A stretch of DNA of 64,000 nt from Halodesulfovibrio marinisediminis DSM 17456 (GTDB taxonomy: Bacteria > Desulfobacterota > Desulfovibrionia > Desulfovibrionales > Desulfovibrionaceae): NCBI RefSeq assembly GCF_900129975.1, contig NZ_FSRG01000006.1:492636-556635 (forward strand). Reading direction: 5' to 3'. Shown here piece after piece: positions 57,229 through 64,000 of this stretch. Numbering within the stretch: the stretch's first letter is position 1; the number at the start of each line of letters is the position of its first letter. The notes beneath the pieces were generated by a model. It saw only the letters and a list, made by a program, of their open reading frames with translations. It ran no database searches and was not told where the DNA came from. Position numbers and translations under genes: made by a program.

Positions 57229-58018
57229 TACTATGACATGGGAACGATTCACACCCGGGCAGCGCCTTGCCCGCTTTGCGGTGTATCTTGGTGCAGTTTC
57301 CCTGTTTGTATTTTCTCTGAGCACCGTAGAAATTATTCCAGAATTTCTCTACGACGCGCCGTACCAGCTGCAGGACTTATTTGCCCGCATGTGGCCAATT
57401 GATTTTGCATCGTACACTCAAGAAAATATTCACGAAGCACTCATCGAAACACTGAACATTGCATCGCTCGGAACAATCCTTGCCCTGTTTTTAGCAGTAC
57501 CTGTTGCATTGCTTTCTGCAAAAAACATTACCAAATCCCCAGTGCTCAACTGGTGCGGTAAGTTCATTCTTGTTTCTTCCCGTACTGTTAACTCACTGGT
57601 ATGGGCTATCTTGTTCGTAGCGATTTTTGGCCCAGGTGCTCTGGCTGGTACCTTCGCTATTGGCTTCCGTTCCATCGGTTTCTGTGGCAAATTGCTTGCG
57701 GAAGCACTGGAAGAAGTAGATCACGGCCCTATTGAAGCGCTTCGCGCTGCCGGTGCTCCAACTGTCAGCATCCTTCTTAAAGGATACTGGCCGCAGGTTG
57801 CTCCAGCATTCTGGGGTCTTGCACTCTTCCGTTGGGACATTAACGTTCGTGAATCCTCTGTTATCGGCCTTGTAGGTGCAGGTGGTATCGGCGTAGCGCT
57901 TGATACTGCACTCAACCTCTTCCGTTGGCAGCAGGTTGCACTCATTCTGTTGTGCATCTTCACCATCGTTATTATTGCAGAAGTAGTTGTTACCAAGATT
58001 CGTCAAAGCATCATTTAG
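57221..58018 (+). CDS. phnE: Phosphonate-type ABC permease (second PhnE)
   Basis: This 265-aa protein is paralogous to the first: EEVDHGPIEALRAAGAPTVSILL and GLVGAGGIGVAL form the EAA region, among about six helices. Two-permease phn systems of this kind often carry phosphonate, phosphite or other phosphorus compounds. No C-P lyase or phosphonatase genes are in view. A strong terminator follows. Confidence 0.93.
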   Translation: MTDTMTWERFTPGQRLARFAVYLGAVSLFVFSLSTVEIIPEFLYDAPYQLQDLFARMWPIDFASYTQENIHEALIETLNIASLGTILALFLAVPVALLSAKNITKSPVLNWCGKFILVSSRTVNSLVWAILFVAIFGPGALAGTFAIGFRSIGFCGKLLAEALEEVDHGPIEALRAAGAPTVSILLKGYWPQVAPAFWGLALFRWDINVRESSVIGLVGAGGIGVALDTALNLFRWQQVALILLCIFTIVIIAEVVVTKIRQSII

Positions 58019-58070
58019 TACAACAACGCTGCACAGTAATTGCACCACGCAGTTACCGGATACAAACAAG

Positions 58071-58101
58071 AAGAGGGCAAATACTATTTGCCCTCTTTTT
58101 T
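58071..58101 (+). terminator. Terminator of the phnDCEE operon
   Basis: AAGAGGGCAAAT and its complement with a three-base loop are followed by TTTTTT. Confidence 0.92.
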
Positions 58102-58152
58102 AATAGATTGTCTCAGCAGTTATGCTGAGCATTCTTTGGGGAATACCGTTTC

Positions 58153-58947
58153 ATGAAGCCTTTTTCTACTATGCCGGCAGATGTTAAACAAAACATTCGC
58201 TACATTCTTACAGATATTGACGACACCCTCACCGACGAAGGCCGCCTGCGCGCAGAAGCATACACTGCTCTTGAACGATTGCGTGAAAATGGCTTTGTTG
58301 TAATCCCAATCACTGGACGCCCTGCAGGCTGGTGTGATCAGATTGCCCGCATGTGGCCTGTTGACGGTGTAGTTGGCGAAAACGGCGCATTTTATTTCCG
58401 CTATGACGACACATCAAAAAAGATGATCCGTCGCTATGCTACTGAAGATGAACTGCGCGCCCAACACAAAATCAAGCTCGCAGAACTTGGCGAACTGGTA
58501 GTAGAAGAAGTTCCCGGCTGTGCAATTTCTGCGGATCAAGCATACCGTGAAACAGACATCGCTATCGACTTCTGCGAAGATGTGCCTCCTCTTTCTTCTG
58601 AATCAGTTCATAAAATAAAAGAAATTTGCGTAAAGGCAGGCACTACAGCAAAAATCAGCTCTATTCATGTAAACGCATGGTTCGGCCAGTATGACAAACT
58701 CGCCATGTCTTCCCGTATTCTTAAAGAAGAATTCAATGTTGAACTTGAAGCTGTTCGTGAACAGGTTGTCTATGCAGGTGATTCACCAAACGATGCTCCT
58801 ATGTTCGGATATTTCCCTAACTCTGTAGGCGTTGCAAACGTGCTTGAGTTTGAAGACACCATTGAACACAAGCCATCATGGATTACTGAAAAACGCGGCG
58901 GATCCGGGTTTGCCCAAATTGCAGATGGCCTGCTTGCTGTTAAGTAA
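58153..58947 (+). CDS. HAD-IIB family phosphatase
   Basis: This 264-aa protein has the HAD motifs: nucleophile DIDDTLTD (about residue 22), Thr in PITGRPAG (motif II), Lys near 180 (GQYDKLAMS) and GDSPNDAPMF (motif IV). The C2B cap fits the HAD-IIB group, which includes sugar-phosphate and mannosyl-3-phosphoglycerate phosphatases. It lies 135 bp after phnE but beyond a terminator, so it is likely a separate unit, perhaps still linked to phosphorus supply. Substrate unknown. Own terminator downstream. Confidence 0.9.
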   Translation: MKPFSTMPADVKQNIRYILTDIDDTLTDEGRLRAEAYTALERLRENGFVVIPITGRPAGWCDQIARMWPVDGVVGENGAFYFRYDDTSKKMIRRYATEDELRAQHKIKLAELGELVVEEVPGCAISADQAYRETDIAIDFCEDVPPLSSESVHKIKEICVKAGTTAKISSIHVNAWFGQYDKLAMSSRILKEEFNVELEAVREQVVYAGDSPNDAPMFGYFPNSVGVANVLEFEDTIEHKPSWITEKRGGSGFAQIADGLLAVK

Positions 58948-58971
58948 CGAACGCCAAAGACTGACATCATC

Positions 58972-59000
58972 AAAAAAGCCCTCGTAATGAGGGCTTTTTT
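58972..59000 (+). terminator. Terminator of the HAD phosphatase gene
   Basis: AAAAAAGCCCTC and its complement with a short loop are followed by TTTTTTC. Confidence 0.9.
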
Positions 59001-59126
59001 CTACCAGCTTGTAACCACTTGGCAATATATAGAAACTAGCACTAATCATAAGACCTTCCAACACACCTGACACATAAAAAATATTACTTTGGGGTTAGCT
59101 CAAAGGCTAAAAGCATAACTGTGCCC

Positions 59127-59549
59127 TTAGTTGTTTATAGTAAAAGGCCCTTTCGACAGATAATTAGTTTTCTCAGACACAACGACTTCGTAAATCATAT
59201 TTGTTTCAAAATTAAATGTCAGAACAAGGGTTTGGTCGTACTCTTCACTTCGCCATGTAAGATAAAAAACCTGATCAGAAATCTGCACGACATCACATTT
59301 TATCGTGATAGGATCTGCCACCTCCATACCGGACTCTACTGAGAGTTGCATGGTATTCGGATCAACAACAAGTAATTTATGTGAAGCTCCTTTAAACGGT
59401 CCAGCCTGCCACGTATATAAGATAGTTTTGCCAATTAAGTCCTGCATCTTGATCGTATTGTCCTGCTCTACGGCGACGACTTCATCCTCTGCATAGGCTG
59501 AAGTTGTACACATCACCGCAAGCATTATCGCTACTAACAGCCTCTTCAT
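59127..59549 (-). CDS. Exported MoaF-like protein (paralogue 1 of 3)
   Basis: This 140-aa protein has a signal peptide (MKRLLVAIMLAVMCTTSAYA) and a MoaF/lipocalin-like beta-barrel pattern: DLIGKTILYTW near 40, FYLTWRSEEYDQTLVLTFNF and YLSKGPFTI. The paralogues at 59561 and 60075 share the same order of strands. MoaF-like domains are small barrel proteins of uncertain function; this one is predicted periplasmic. Confidence 0.75.
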   Translation of the reverse strand: MKRLLVAIMLAVMCTTSAYAEDEVVAVEQDNTIKMQDLIGKTILYTWQAGPFKGASHKLLVVDPNTMQLSVESGMEVADPITIKCDVVQISDQVFYLTWRSEEYDQTLVLTFNFETNMIYEVVVSEKTNYLSKGPFTINN

Positions 59550-59560
59550 AGCCCACCCAC

Positions 59561-60034
59561 CTATTGGTCGCTTGTGGCTTCTTTTTTAAACAGCTCCGGC
59601 AAGTCTTTTCCGTCGCTGACCTCGCCTTTCGACTGTTCAATCGTAAAAGTACCCTGCAACAGGAAATCACGCTCTTCTTCCACAATTACACCAAACATTT
59701 TCATCGTCTTAAAGTTGTAGGTAACAACAGCCTGGGACCCCGTTGTTTTTTCACGCCACGACACCTGCAGTATCTCGCGCCCTACTTTGGTGCACTCATA
59801 TTCAACTTCTTCACTTTTGCCCTTTAAATTTCCTGTCAACGCATACCAGCGCATGTGTGTCGACGAAAGAATAGACGTTTTATAAGAAGCTCCTACAAAA
59901 CTTCCCCGCCGCCATGTCTCATTTAACGTCTTTCCAACCAGATCTTCCGGCTGGATATCAACCTGTTGAGCCATACCACATGCCGTAATCTGCACAAAAA
60001 ATATAAAAAAAAGTAGAATGGGAATCTTACGCAT
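59561..60034 (-). CDS. MoaF-like lipoprotein (paralogue 2 of 3)
   Basis: The start is best placed at ATG 60034 (MRKIPILLFFIFF), giving 157 aa; the frame opens earlier at GTG 60094, which would put a charged stretch before the signal. The lipobox is ITAC. The mature part has DLVGKTLNETWRRGSFVGASYK and LQVSWREKTTGSQAVVTYNF, matching its neighbours. It lies 11 bp before paralogue 1, so they are cotranscribed. Confidence 0.75.
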   Translation of the reverse strand: MRKIPILLFFIFFVQITACGMAQQVDIQPEDLVGKTLNETWRRGSFVGASYKTSILSSTHMRWYALTGNLKGKSEEVEYECTKVGREILQVSWREKTTGSQAVVTYNFKTMKMFGVIVEEERDFLLQGTFTIEQSKGEVSDGKDLPELFKKEATSDQ

Positions 60035-60074
60035 AACTACACCCGCTATGTACCTATCCTTTAATAGCCCTGAA

Positions 60075-60467
60075 CTACTCGAATGCAAATACACCCTCGG
60101 ATAATAAATTATTGCCTTTATCTACCCGCACCAAAAAACATCGCTCTGACCCAAAATCCATTGTGATGACATAACTTACATGAGCCTGCCCGCTCCGCCA
60201 TGTCAGCAATATGGTATTTGGATTTACCCTGGAAATCAGATAATCCGCCGACCCTGTCGAATTTCCGAGATTGCCAGTAATTTTCCACACAATATCTTTG
60301 GAGGAAATAAACTGCATCGTAATAGTAGAATCAGGAAATGCCCCCGACTCTAATGTCGCAATTAAGGTCTGGCCTATCAGCTCATTTGGTGCAACTTCTG
60401 ATGTGCACCAATGACAGCCTGACAGAACAGACATAAGCAACAAAAGCCCCAACACTCTCTGTCTCAT
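60075..60467 (-). CDS. MoaF-like lipoprotein (paralogue 3 of 3)
   Basis: The ATG at 60467 follows GAGG and gives 130 aa. The lipobox is LSGC. The mature part repeats the family pattern (ELIGQTLIATLESGAF, ILLTWRSGQAHVSYVITMDF, LLSEGVFAF). It is the first of the three tandem copies on the minus strand. The three are diverged but clearly share ancestry. Confidence 0.75.
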   Translation of the reverse strand: MRQRVLGLLLLMSVLSGCHWCTSEVAPNELIGQTLIATLESGAFPDSTITMQFISSKDIVWKITGNLGNSTGSADYLISRVNPNTILLTWRSGQAHVSYVITMDFGSERCFLVRVDKGNNLLSEGVFAFE

Positions 60468-60557
60468 GGACAAAATACCTCACATATGCCGCAAGAGATC
60501 TGTTTGTCTTAAAGAACAGAAAACAACGCACCAACATGCTTTCTGCTCAACCCAAAA

Positions 60558-60890
60558 TTATATCTTCACTCCACCAGTAACGGGATAATTCCCTTTGAAG
60601 GTATTCTTTTCGGGCATTGTCTTATCCATATCTTCTTTCATGGAACCTTCGCCCTTTTCTTCCTCTTCCTGAGACATACCCTTTTTTGCATTTTCTTCAG
60701 GCATTGCTTTCTTATCGCCAGTCTCTTCATTCTCCGTATGATCTTTTTGCATAGCGCCAGCTGATGTATCTTTTTGCACTTCCTGCTGTGTGTTTGGAGC
60801 CTTAGTATCTGTAGTGGAGTTATCGCTGCCACAACCAGCCAACAGTAATACTGCGCAACCAGCTAACAATATAGCGTATTTTCTCAACAT
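60558..60890 (-). CDS. Small charged lipoprotein
   Basis: This 110-aa protein has a lipoprotein signal with lipobox LLAGC (Cys at about 20). The mature chain is low-complexity, rich in Glu, Lys, Asp, Met and Gln, without a folded domain pattern; it ends in a short conserved-looking stretch (GNYPVTGGVKI). It lies 90 bp before the MoaF-like genes and may start that operon. Function unknown. Confidence 0.7.
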   Translation of the reverse strand: MLRKYAILLAGCAVLLLAGCGSDNSTTDTKAPNTQQEVQKDTSAGAMQKDHTENEETGDKKAMPEENAKKGMSQEEEEKGEGSMKEDMDKTMPEKNTFKGNYPVTGGVKI

Positions 60891-61265
60891 ACTATTTCCC
60901 CGCTATCTATCCGATCAATTTAACAATCTTAAAATGACACAAAATAGCATGCACTAGATAGTATAGGCATGGAAAAATAATTTAGATTTCAGCATATAAT
61001 GCACATTTAAAAACTATTTAACTGTAATTATGCATCATTTTTAACACACTGCAAACAGATCAACATTTTTAACATGTTACAACAGTAGAGCACAAACCAT
61101 CTGCAAACATTACAATATCTATTTTAAATATTCACAACCTATTGCTTTACAAGTCCATATTGCTCATTGCTATTGACTTCACACAACAAGCTCCTACAAT
61201 GCGAAAAATTTTTTACTTAATGTACAAACATTTACACTCAACTTGCCTACCTAAAGGATAAAACT
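60891..61265. other. Divergent intergenic region
   Basis: About 375 AT-rich bases between the lipoprotein (minus) and the YciI gene (plus). It should carry both promoters. I see no strong hexamer pair, RNA gene or repeat. Confidence 0.4.
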
Positions 61266-61559
61266 ATGTTTATTGTCTCTCTCACATATACTTGCGAACT
61301 GGATCAGATTGACGCTCACCTTGCTGCCCACGTTGAATACCTTAAGGAGCAGTATGCGCTAGGTCACTTTGTAGCTTCAGGCAGAAAGGTTCCGCGTACA
61401 GGCGGGGTCATTCTGGCTCGTTTTGACTCCCGAGAAAAACTTAATGCAGCCTTACAGCAAGACCCATTTTACAAAGAGAAACTTGCTTCCTACGATGTTC
61501 AAGAATTTATTCCAACAATGGTCGGTGAGGGACTTGAGGCAATGCGCGAAGACGCGTAA
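61266..61559 (+). CDS. YciI-family protein
   Basis: This 97-aa protein starts at ATG 61266 with AAAGGAT upstream. It has the YciI ferredoxin-like fold pattern: opening strand MFIVSLTY, HLAAHVEYLKEQYALG, FVASGRKVPRTGGVILAR and FYKEKLASYDVQEF. The family contains putative enzymes with a His-Asp pair; activity here unknown. It starts a three-gene plus-strand group. Confidence 0.9.
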   Translation: MFIVSLTYTCELDQIDAHLAAHVEYLKEQYALGHFVASGRKVPRTGGVILARFDSREKLNAALQQDPFYKEKLASYDVQEFIPTMVGEGLEAMREDA

Positions 61560-61568
61560 CTACAAACA

Positions 61569-61787
61569 ATGACCAAATTATCTTCTGATAGAAAAACAGT
61601 GTTGGAGCAGGAAACACTGCTCCAATCCAGAGGATTTTCAAAAGCCCCTAAAGAAAAAACACCGTTACCGGGGCAATATGCAATCCTAAAAAAGTATGAC
61701 ACTACAACCTCGCAGACTCTGTATACCTTCCTCGTAAATTCAGGACACAGCATGCGAACGTTGAACGATTTTATAGCCACCCCCTAG
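61569..61787 (+). CDS. Small hypothetical protein (72 aa)
   Basis: This 72-aa frame begins nine bases after the YciI stop and ends 31 bp before the ferredoxin-like gene, which supports a real member of the group. It is soluble and basic, with no motif I recognise. Confidence 0.55.
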   Translation: MTKLSSDRKTVLEQETLLQSRGFSKAPKEKTPLPGQYAILKKYDTTTSQTLYTFLVNSGHSMRTLNDFIATP

Positions 61788-61818
61788 CCTTCCTACACCT
61801 AAGCACAAGGACACCATC

Positions 61819-63114
61819 ATGGGACATATCATCGCTAAAGATATCTACAAAGAACTCGGAGAAAAGCTCGACGGCTCTATGGTACGTATGCCTTGGAATG
61901 ATGCCATGAAGGAAATGGTGACTTACCTTTACACTCCGGCCGAAGCTGAACTCATTGTAACAATGCCATACCGTCCAGCCACGTTGGAACGCATTGCAGG
62001 AATGACGCATCTTGATAAAACAAAACTACATTTCATGCTTGATGGAATGTGTAAGAAAGGACTTGTGTGCGACATTTGGAACGGTGAGCAATATGAGTAC
62101 ATGATCAGCCCTTTTGTTGTGGGCTTTTTCGAATTTACAATGATGCGCACCGGAAAAAATTTACCACAGAAAAAATGGGCAGAGCTGTTTCAAAGCTACA
62201 TGTTCGGCAACAAAGATTTTCTGGATGCAAACTTTGCTGATGGGCAAAAAATTTCTGTCATGCGCGCACTTCCTCACGAAGAAGCCATCATAAAAGACCC
62301 GCATGTTGAAGTACTGGATTACGAACGGGCAACCACCCTTATTGATGCGCAATCTTCTTTCGCCGTAAGCCTCTGCTCCTGCCGCCACGAAAAACATCAC
62401 CTTGGAGAACAAAAATGTGACGTCCCGTTGGATACCTGTACCACAATGGGCGACGGAGCTGAGTTTCTCATTCGAAACAACCTCGGGCGACGCTGCAGCA
62501 AAGAAGAGATGTACGACATCCTTGCCCGCTCAAAAGATATGGGATTCACTCTCACAGCAGACAATGTAAAACAGGACGTAGGGTTCATATGCCACTGCTG
62601 CGGTTGCTGCTGTAATCTCATGAACGGTATTAAAAAAACTGGATACACCAACATTCTGGTATCATCCTCATTTATTGCCACTTGTAGCGCTGATGACTGC
62701 ATCGGCTGTGGTCTCTGCGCTAAGGCATGTCCTGTTGACGCCATCACTATGCAGGAGCGGTATGGCGCTATTATCGATGGCAACCGTCCTAAAAAACTTG
62801 CTGTTATCAACGAAGACCGTTGTCTTGGCTGTGGTGTCTGCGTATTTCAATGCAAACCCAAAGCATTAATCCTGGAAAAATCCACAAAGCGCGTTATTCA
62901 CCCAGAAGACACATTTGAAAGGGTCATTCTTCAGTCATTAGAAAGAGACACCCTGCAAAACCTCTTATTTGACAACCCGAACAGCAAAGCAGAAAGCTTT
63001 ATGCGCTCCGTTCTTGGAGGCTTCCTTAAACTTCCTGCTGTTAAAAAACGCCTTATGAGTGACACGCTACGCTCACGTTTTTTACAAACTCTACGATCAG
63101 TGTCAGGAGATTGA
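61819..63114 (+). CDS. 4Fe-4S ferredoxin-like protein with N-terminal domain
   Basis: This 431-aa protein has a helical N-terminal region (1-105) resembling a winged-helix (DKTKLHFMLDGMCKKGLV), then Cys clusters CSCRHEKHH, CDVPLDTC, CHCCGCCC, and two classical 4Fe-4S motifs: CIGCGLCAKACP and CLGCGVCVFQC. It could handle two or more iron-sulfur clusters in electron transfer. Relatives occur in anaerobes next to redox enzymes; the partner is not visible here. No signal peptide or membrane helix. Confidence 0.88.
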   Translation: MGHIIAKDIYKELGEKLDGSMVRMPWNDAMKEMVTYLYTPAEAELIVTMPYRPATLERIAGMTHLDKTKLHFMLDGMCKKGLVCDIWNGEQYEYMISPFVVGFFEFTMMRTGKNLPQKKWAELFQSYMFGNKDFLDANFADGQKISVMRALPHEEAIIKDPHVEVLDYERATTLIDAQSSFAVSLCSCRHEKHHLGEQKCDVPLDTCTTMGDGAEFLIRNNLGRRCSKEEMYDILARSKDMGFTLTADNVKQDVGFICHCCGCCCNLMNGIKKTGYTNILVSSSFIATCSADDCIGCGLCAKACPVDAITMQERYGAIIDGNRPKKLAVINEDRCLGCGVCVFQCKPKALILEKSTKRVIHPEDTFERVILQSLERDTLQNLLFDNPNSKAESFMRSVLGGFLKLPAVKKRLMSDTLRSRFLQTLRSVSGD

Positions 63115-63249
63115 TCTTTACAAAGCTGAAGGTAAAAAAGACAGACGACCATCACACTGCCACAAAAAATTTCCGGTGTGTTCCCAAAAATGCGGGGTAA
63201 AAAATAGCTCATTGACGCAACGCCCAGTTCGTCCTACCTGTGTCTGACA

Positions 63250-64000
63250 ATGCCAAAGACACTAATTATTGCAGAAAAACCTTCGGTTGCACGCGAAATT
63301 GCCCCGCATGTGAACGCCACCAACCGAAAGGAAGGATATTTAGAAGGTGCCACCCATATCGTCAGCTGGGCGGTAGGCCATCTTGTAGGTATTGCTGAAC
63401 CTGAAGAACAGCATGAAGCATGGCAGGGACGCTGGACAATTGAGCAACTGCCGATAATCCCCCCAAAATTTAAACTTGCCGTCCTTAAAGAAGGTCAACG
63501 GCAATACACAGTTCTTAATCGCCTTCTGAACGATCAGAACGTCTCTGATATTGTCAATGCAACAGACGCAGGGCGCGAAGGTGAACTTATCTTCCGCCGC
63601 ATCTACCTCATGGCAGGCTGCAATAAGCCTGTAAAACGTCTGTGGGCAAACGACATGACCGAAGAGGGCTTGAAAAAGAGCTTAAACAAGCTCATGCCCG
63701 ACGCCAAAAAACGTAATCTGGGACTCGCAGCCTTTGCCAGAGCAGAAGCCGACTGGCTTATAGGCATGAACTTTTCCCGCATATTTACCATTAAAGCGAA
63801 CCGTCTCATCTCTGTAGGACGAGTGCAGACTCCTGTCCTCAAACTACTTGCAGAGCGCCGCAACGAAATCGAACACTTTGTCCCCAAAGATTACTGGACA
63901 GTTGAAGCTACCTTCTGCCGTCCTGAAAAAACCAGTACACCCAAAAAGGTAGATCCCGAATCAGACCAGCAGGAAGAAGCCCCTGCTGATTGCTTTGCTG
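63250..64000 (+). CDS. topB: DNA topoisomerase III (N-terminal part; runs off the window)
   Basis: The 250 visible codons start at ATG 63250. The Toprim domain opens with LIIAEKPSVAREIA and contains TDAGREGELIFRR; FARAEADWLIGMN and RLISVGRVQTP are typical of type IA enzymes of the TopB kind. The catalytic Tyr lies beyond the edge. It relaxes or decatenates DNA. The upstream ribosome site is weak. Confidence 0.94.
   Translation, partial: MPKTLIIAEKPSVAREIAPHVNATNRKEGYLEGATHIVSWAVGHLVGIAEPEEQHEAWQGRWTIEQLPIIPPKFKLAVLKEGQRQYTVLNRLLNDQNVSDIVNATDAGREGELIFRRIYLMAGCNKPVKRLWANDMTEEGLKKSLNKLMPDAKKRNLGLAAFARAEADWLIGMNFSRIFTIKANRLISVGRVQTPVLKLLAERRNEIEHFVPKDYWTVEATFCRPEKTSTPKKVDPESDQQEEAPADCFA

Overview
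The window looks like part of the chromosome of a marine, moderately AT-rich deltaproteobacterium (Desulfobacterota), probably a sulfate reducer of the Desulfovibrionaceae; a Halodesulfovibrio-like genome is my best guess. This rests on protein flavour only: a TauE exporter beside several His-Asp systems, a cysteine-marked PAS module, a large type I secreted protein and a ferredoxin-like iron-sulfur protein. No 16S rRNA gene is present to confirm it.

Layout. 1-6624: right end of an integrative element inserted in a tRNA-Leu(CAA) gene. It carries the start of a type I restriction methylase (hsdM), a winged-helix protein, a DUF3987 ATPase, a small DNA-binding protein, an unknown 451-aa protein and a tyrosine integrase. 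The duplicated 3' part of the tRNA gene marks the junction. 7021-16720: a type I secretion operon (HlyD-, HlyB- and TolC-like) behind a 1624-aa RTX protein built from nine large repeats. 17341-18621: a decayed IS3-family element sitting in the loop of the terminator of the next gene. 18654-22762: a broken LapA/Bap-like adhesin gene with four lesions, one in a G8 tract at a putative LapG cleavage site. 23274-29047: two small paralogous membrane proteins with matching promoters, a degenerate GGDEF protein and a DUF2339 giant membrane protein with a triplicated N-terminus. 29471-42155: a same-strand signalling block with three histidine kinases, two CheY-like regulators, one sigma-54 activator, a TauE permease, a two-helix membrane protein and an unusual PEP-synthase-like protein. 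42575-45391: small genes and decay, including a GntR/FadR regulator frameshifted by a perfect 19-bp tandem duplication and a frameshifted PAS protein. 45865-53356: FetAB-like metal exporter, chemoreceptor, flavin monooxygenase, SBF-like transporter and rhodanese. 53403-64000: SIMPL protein, phosphonate-type ABC transporter phnDCEE behind a PhoB-like box, HAD phosphatase, three tandem MoaF-like envelope proteins, a lipoprotein, a YciI protein, a ferredoxin-like protein and the start of topoisomerase III.

How they fit together. The first half is mainly about the cell surface and mobile DNA: one secretion system, an intact RTX substrate and a second, inactivated adhesin that probably used the same exporter. 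The middle is a regulatory block that probably controls a TauE-type anion exporter. The right half is nutrient and metal handling. Several genes are off by a small and in principle reversible change (G8 tract, 19-bp duplication), so this stretch may contain phase-variable or freshly inactivated loci.
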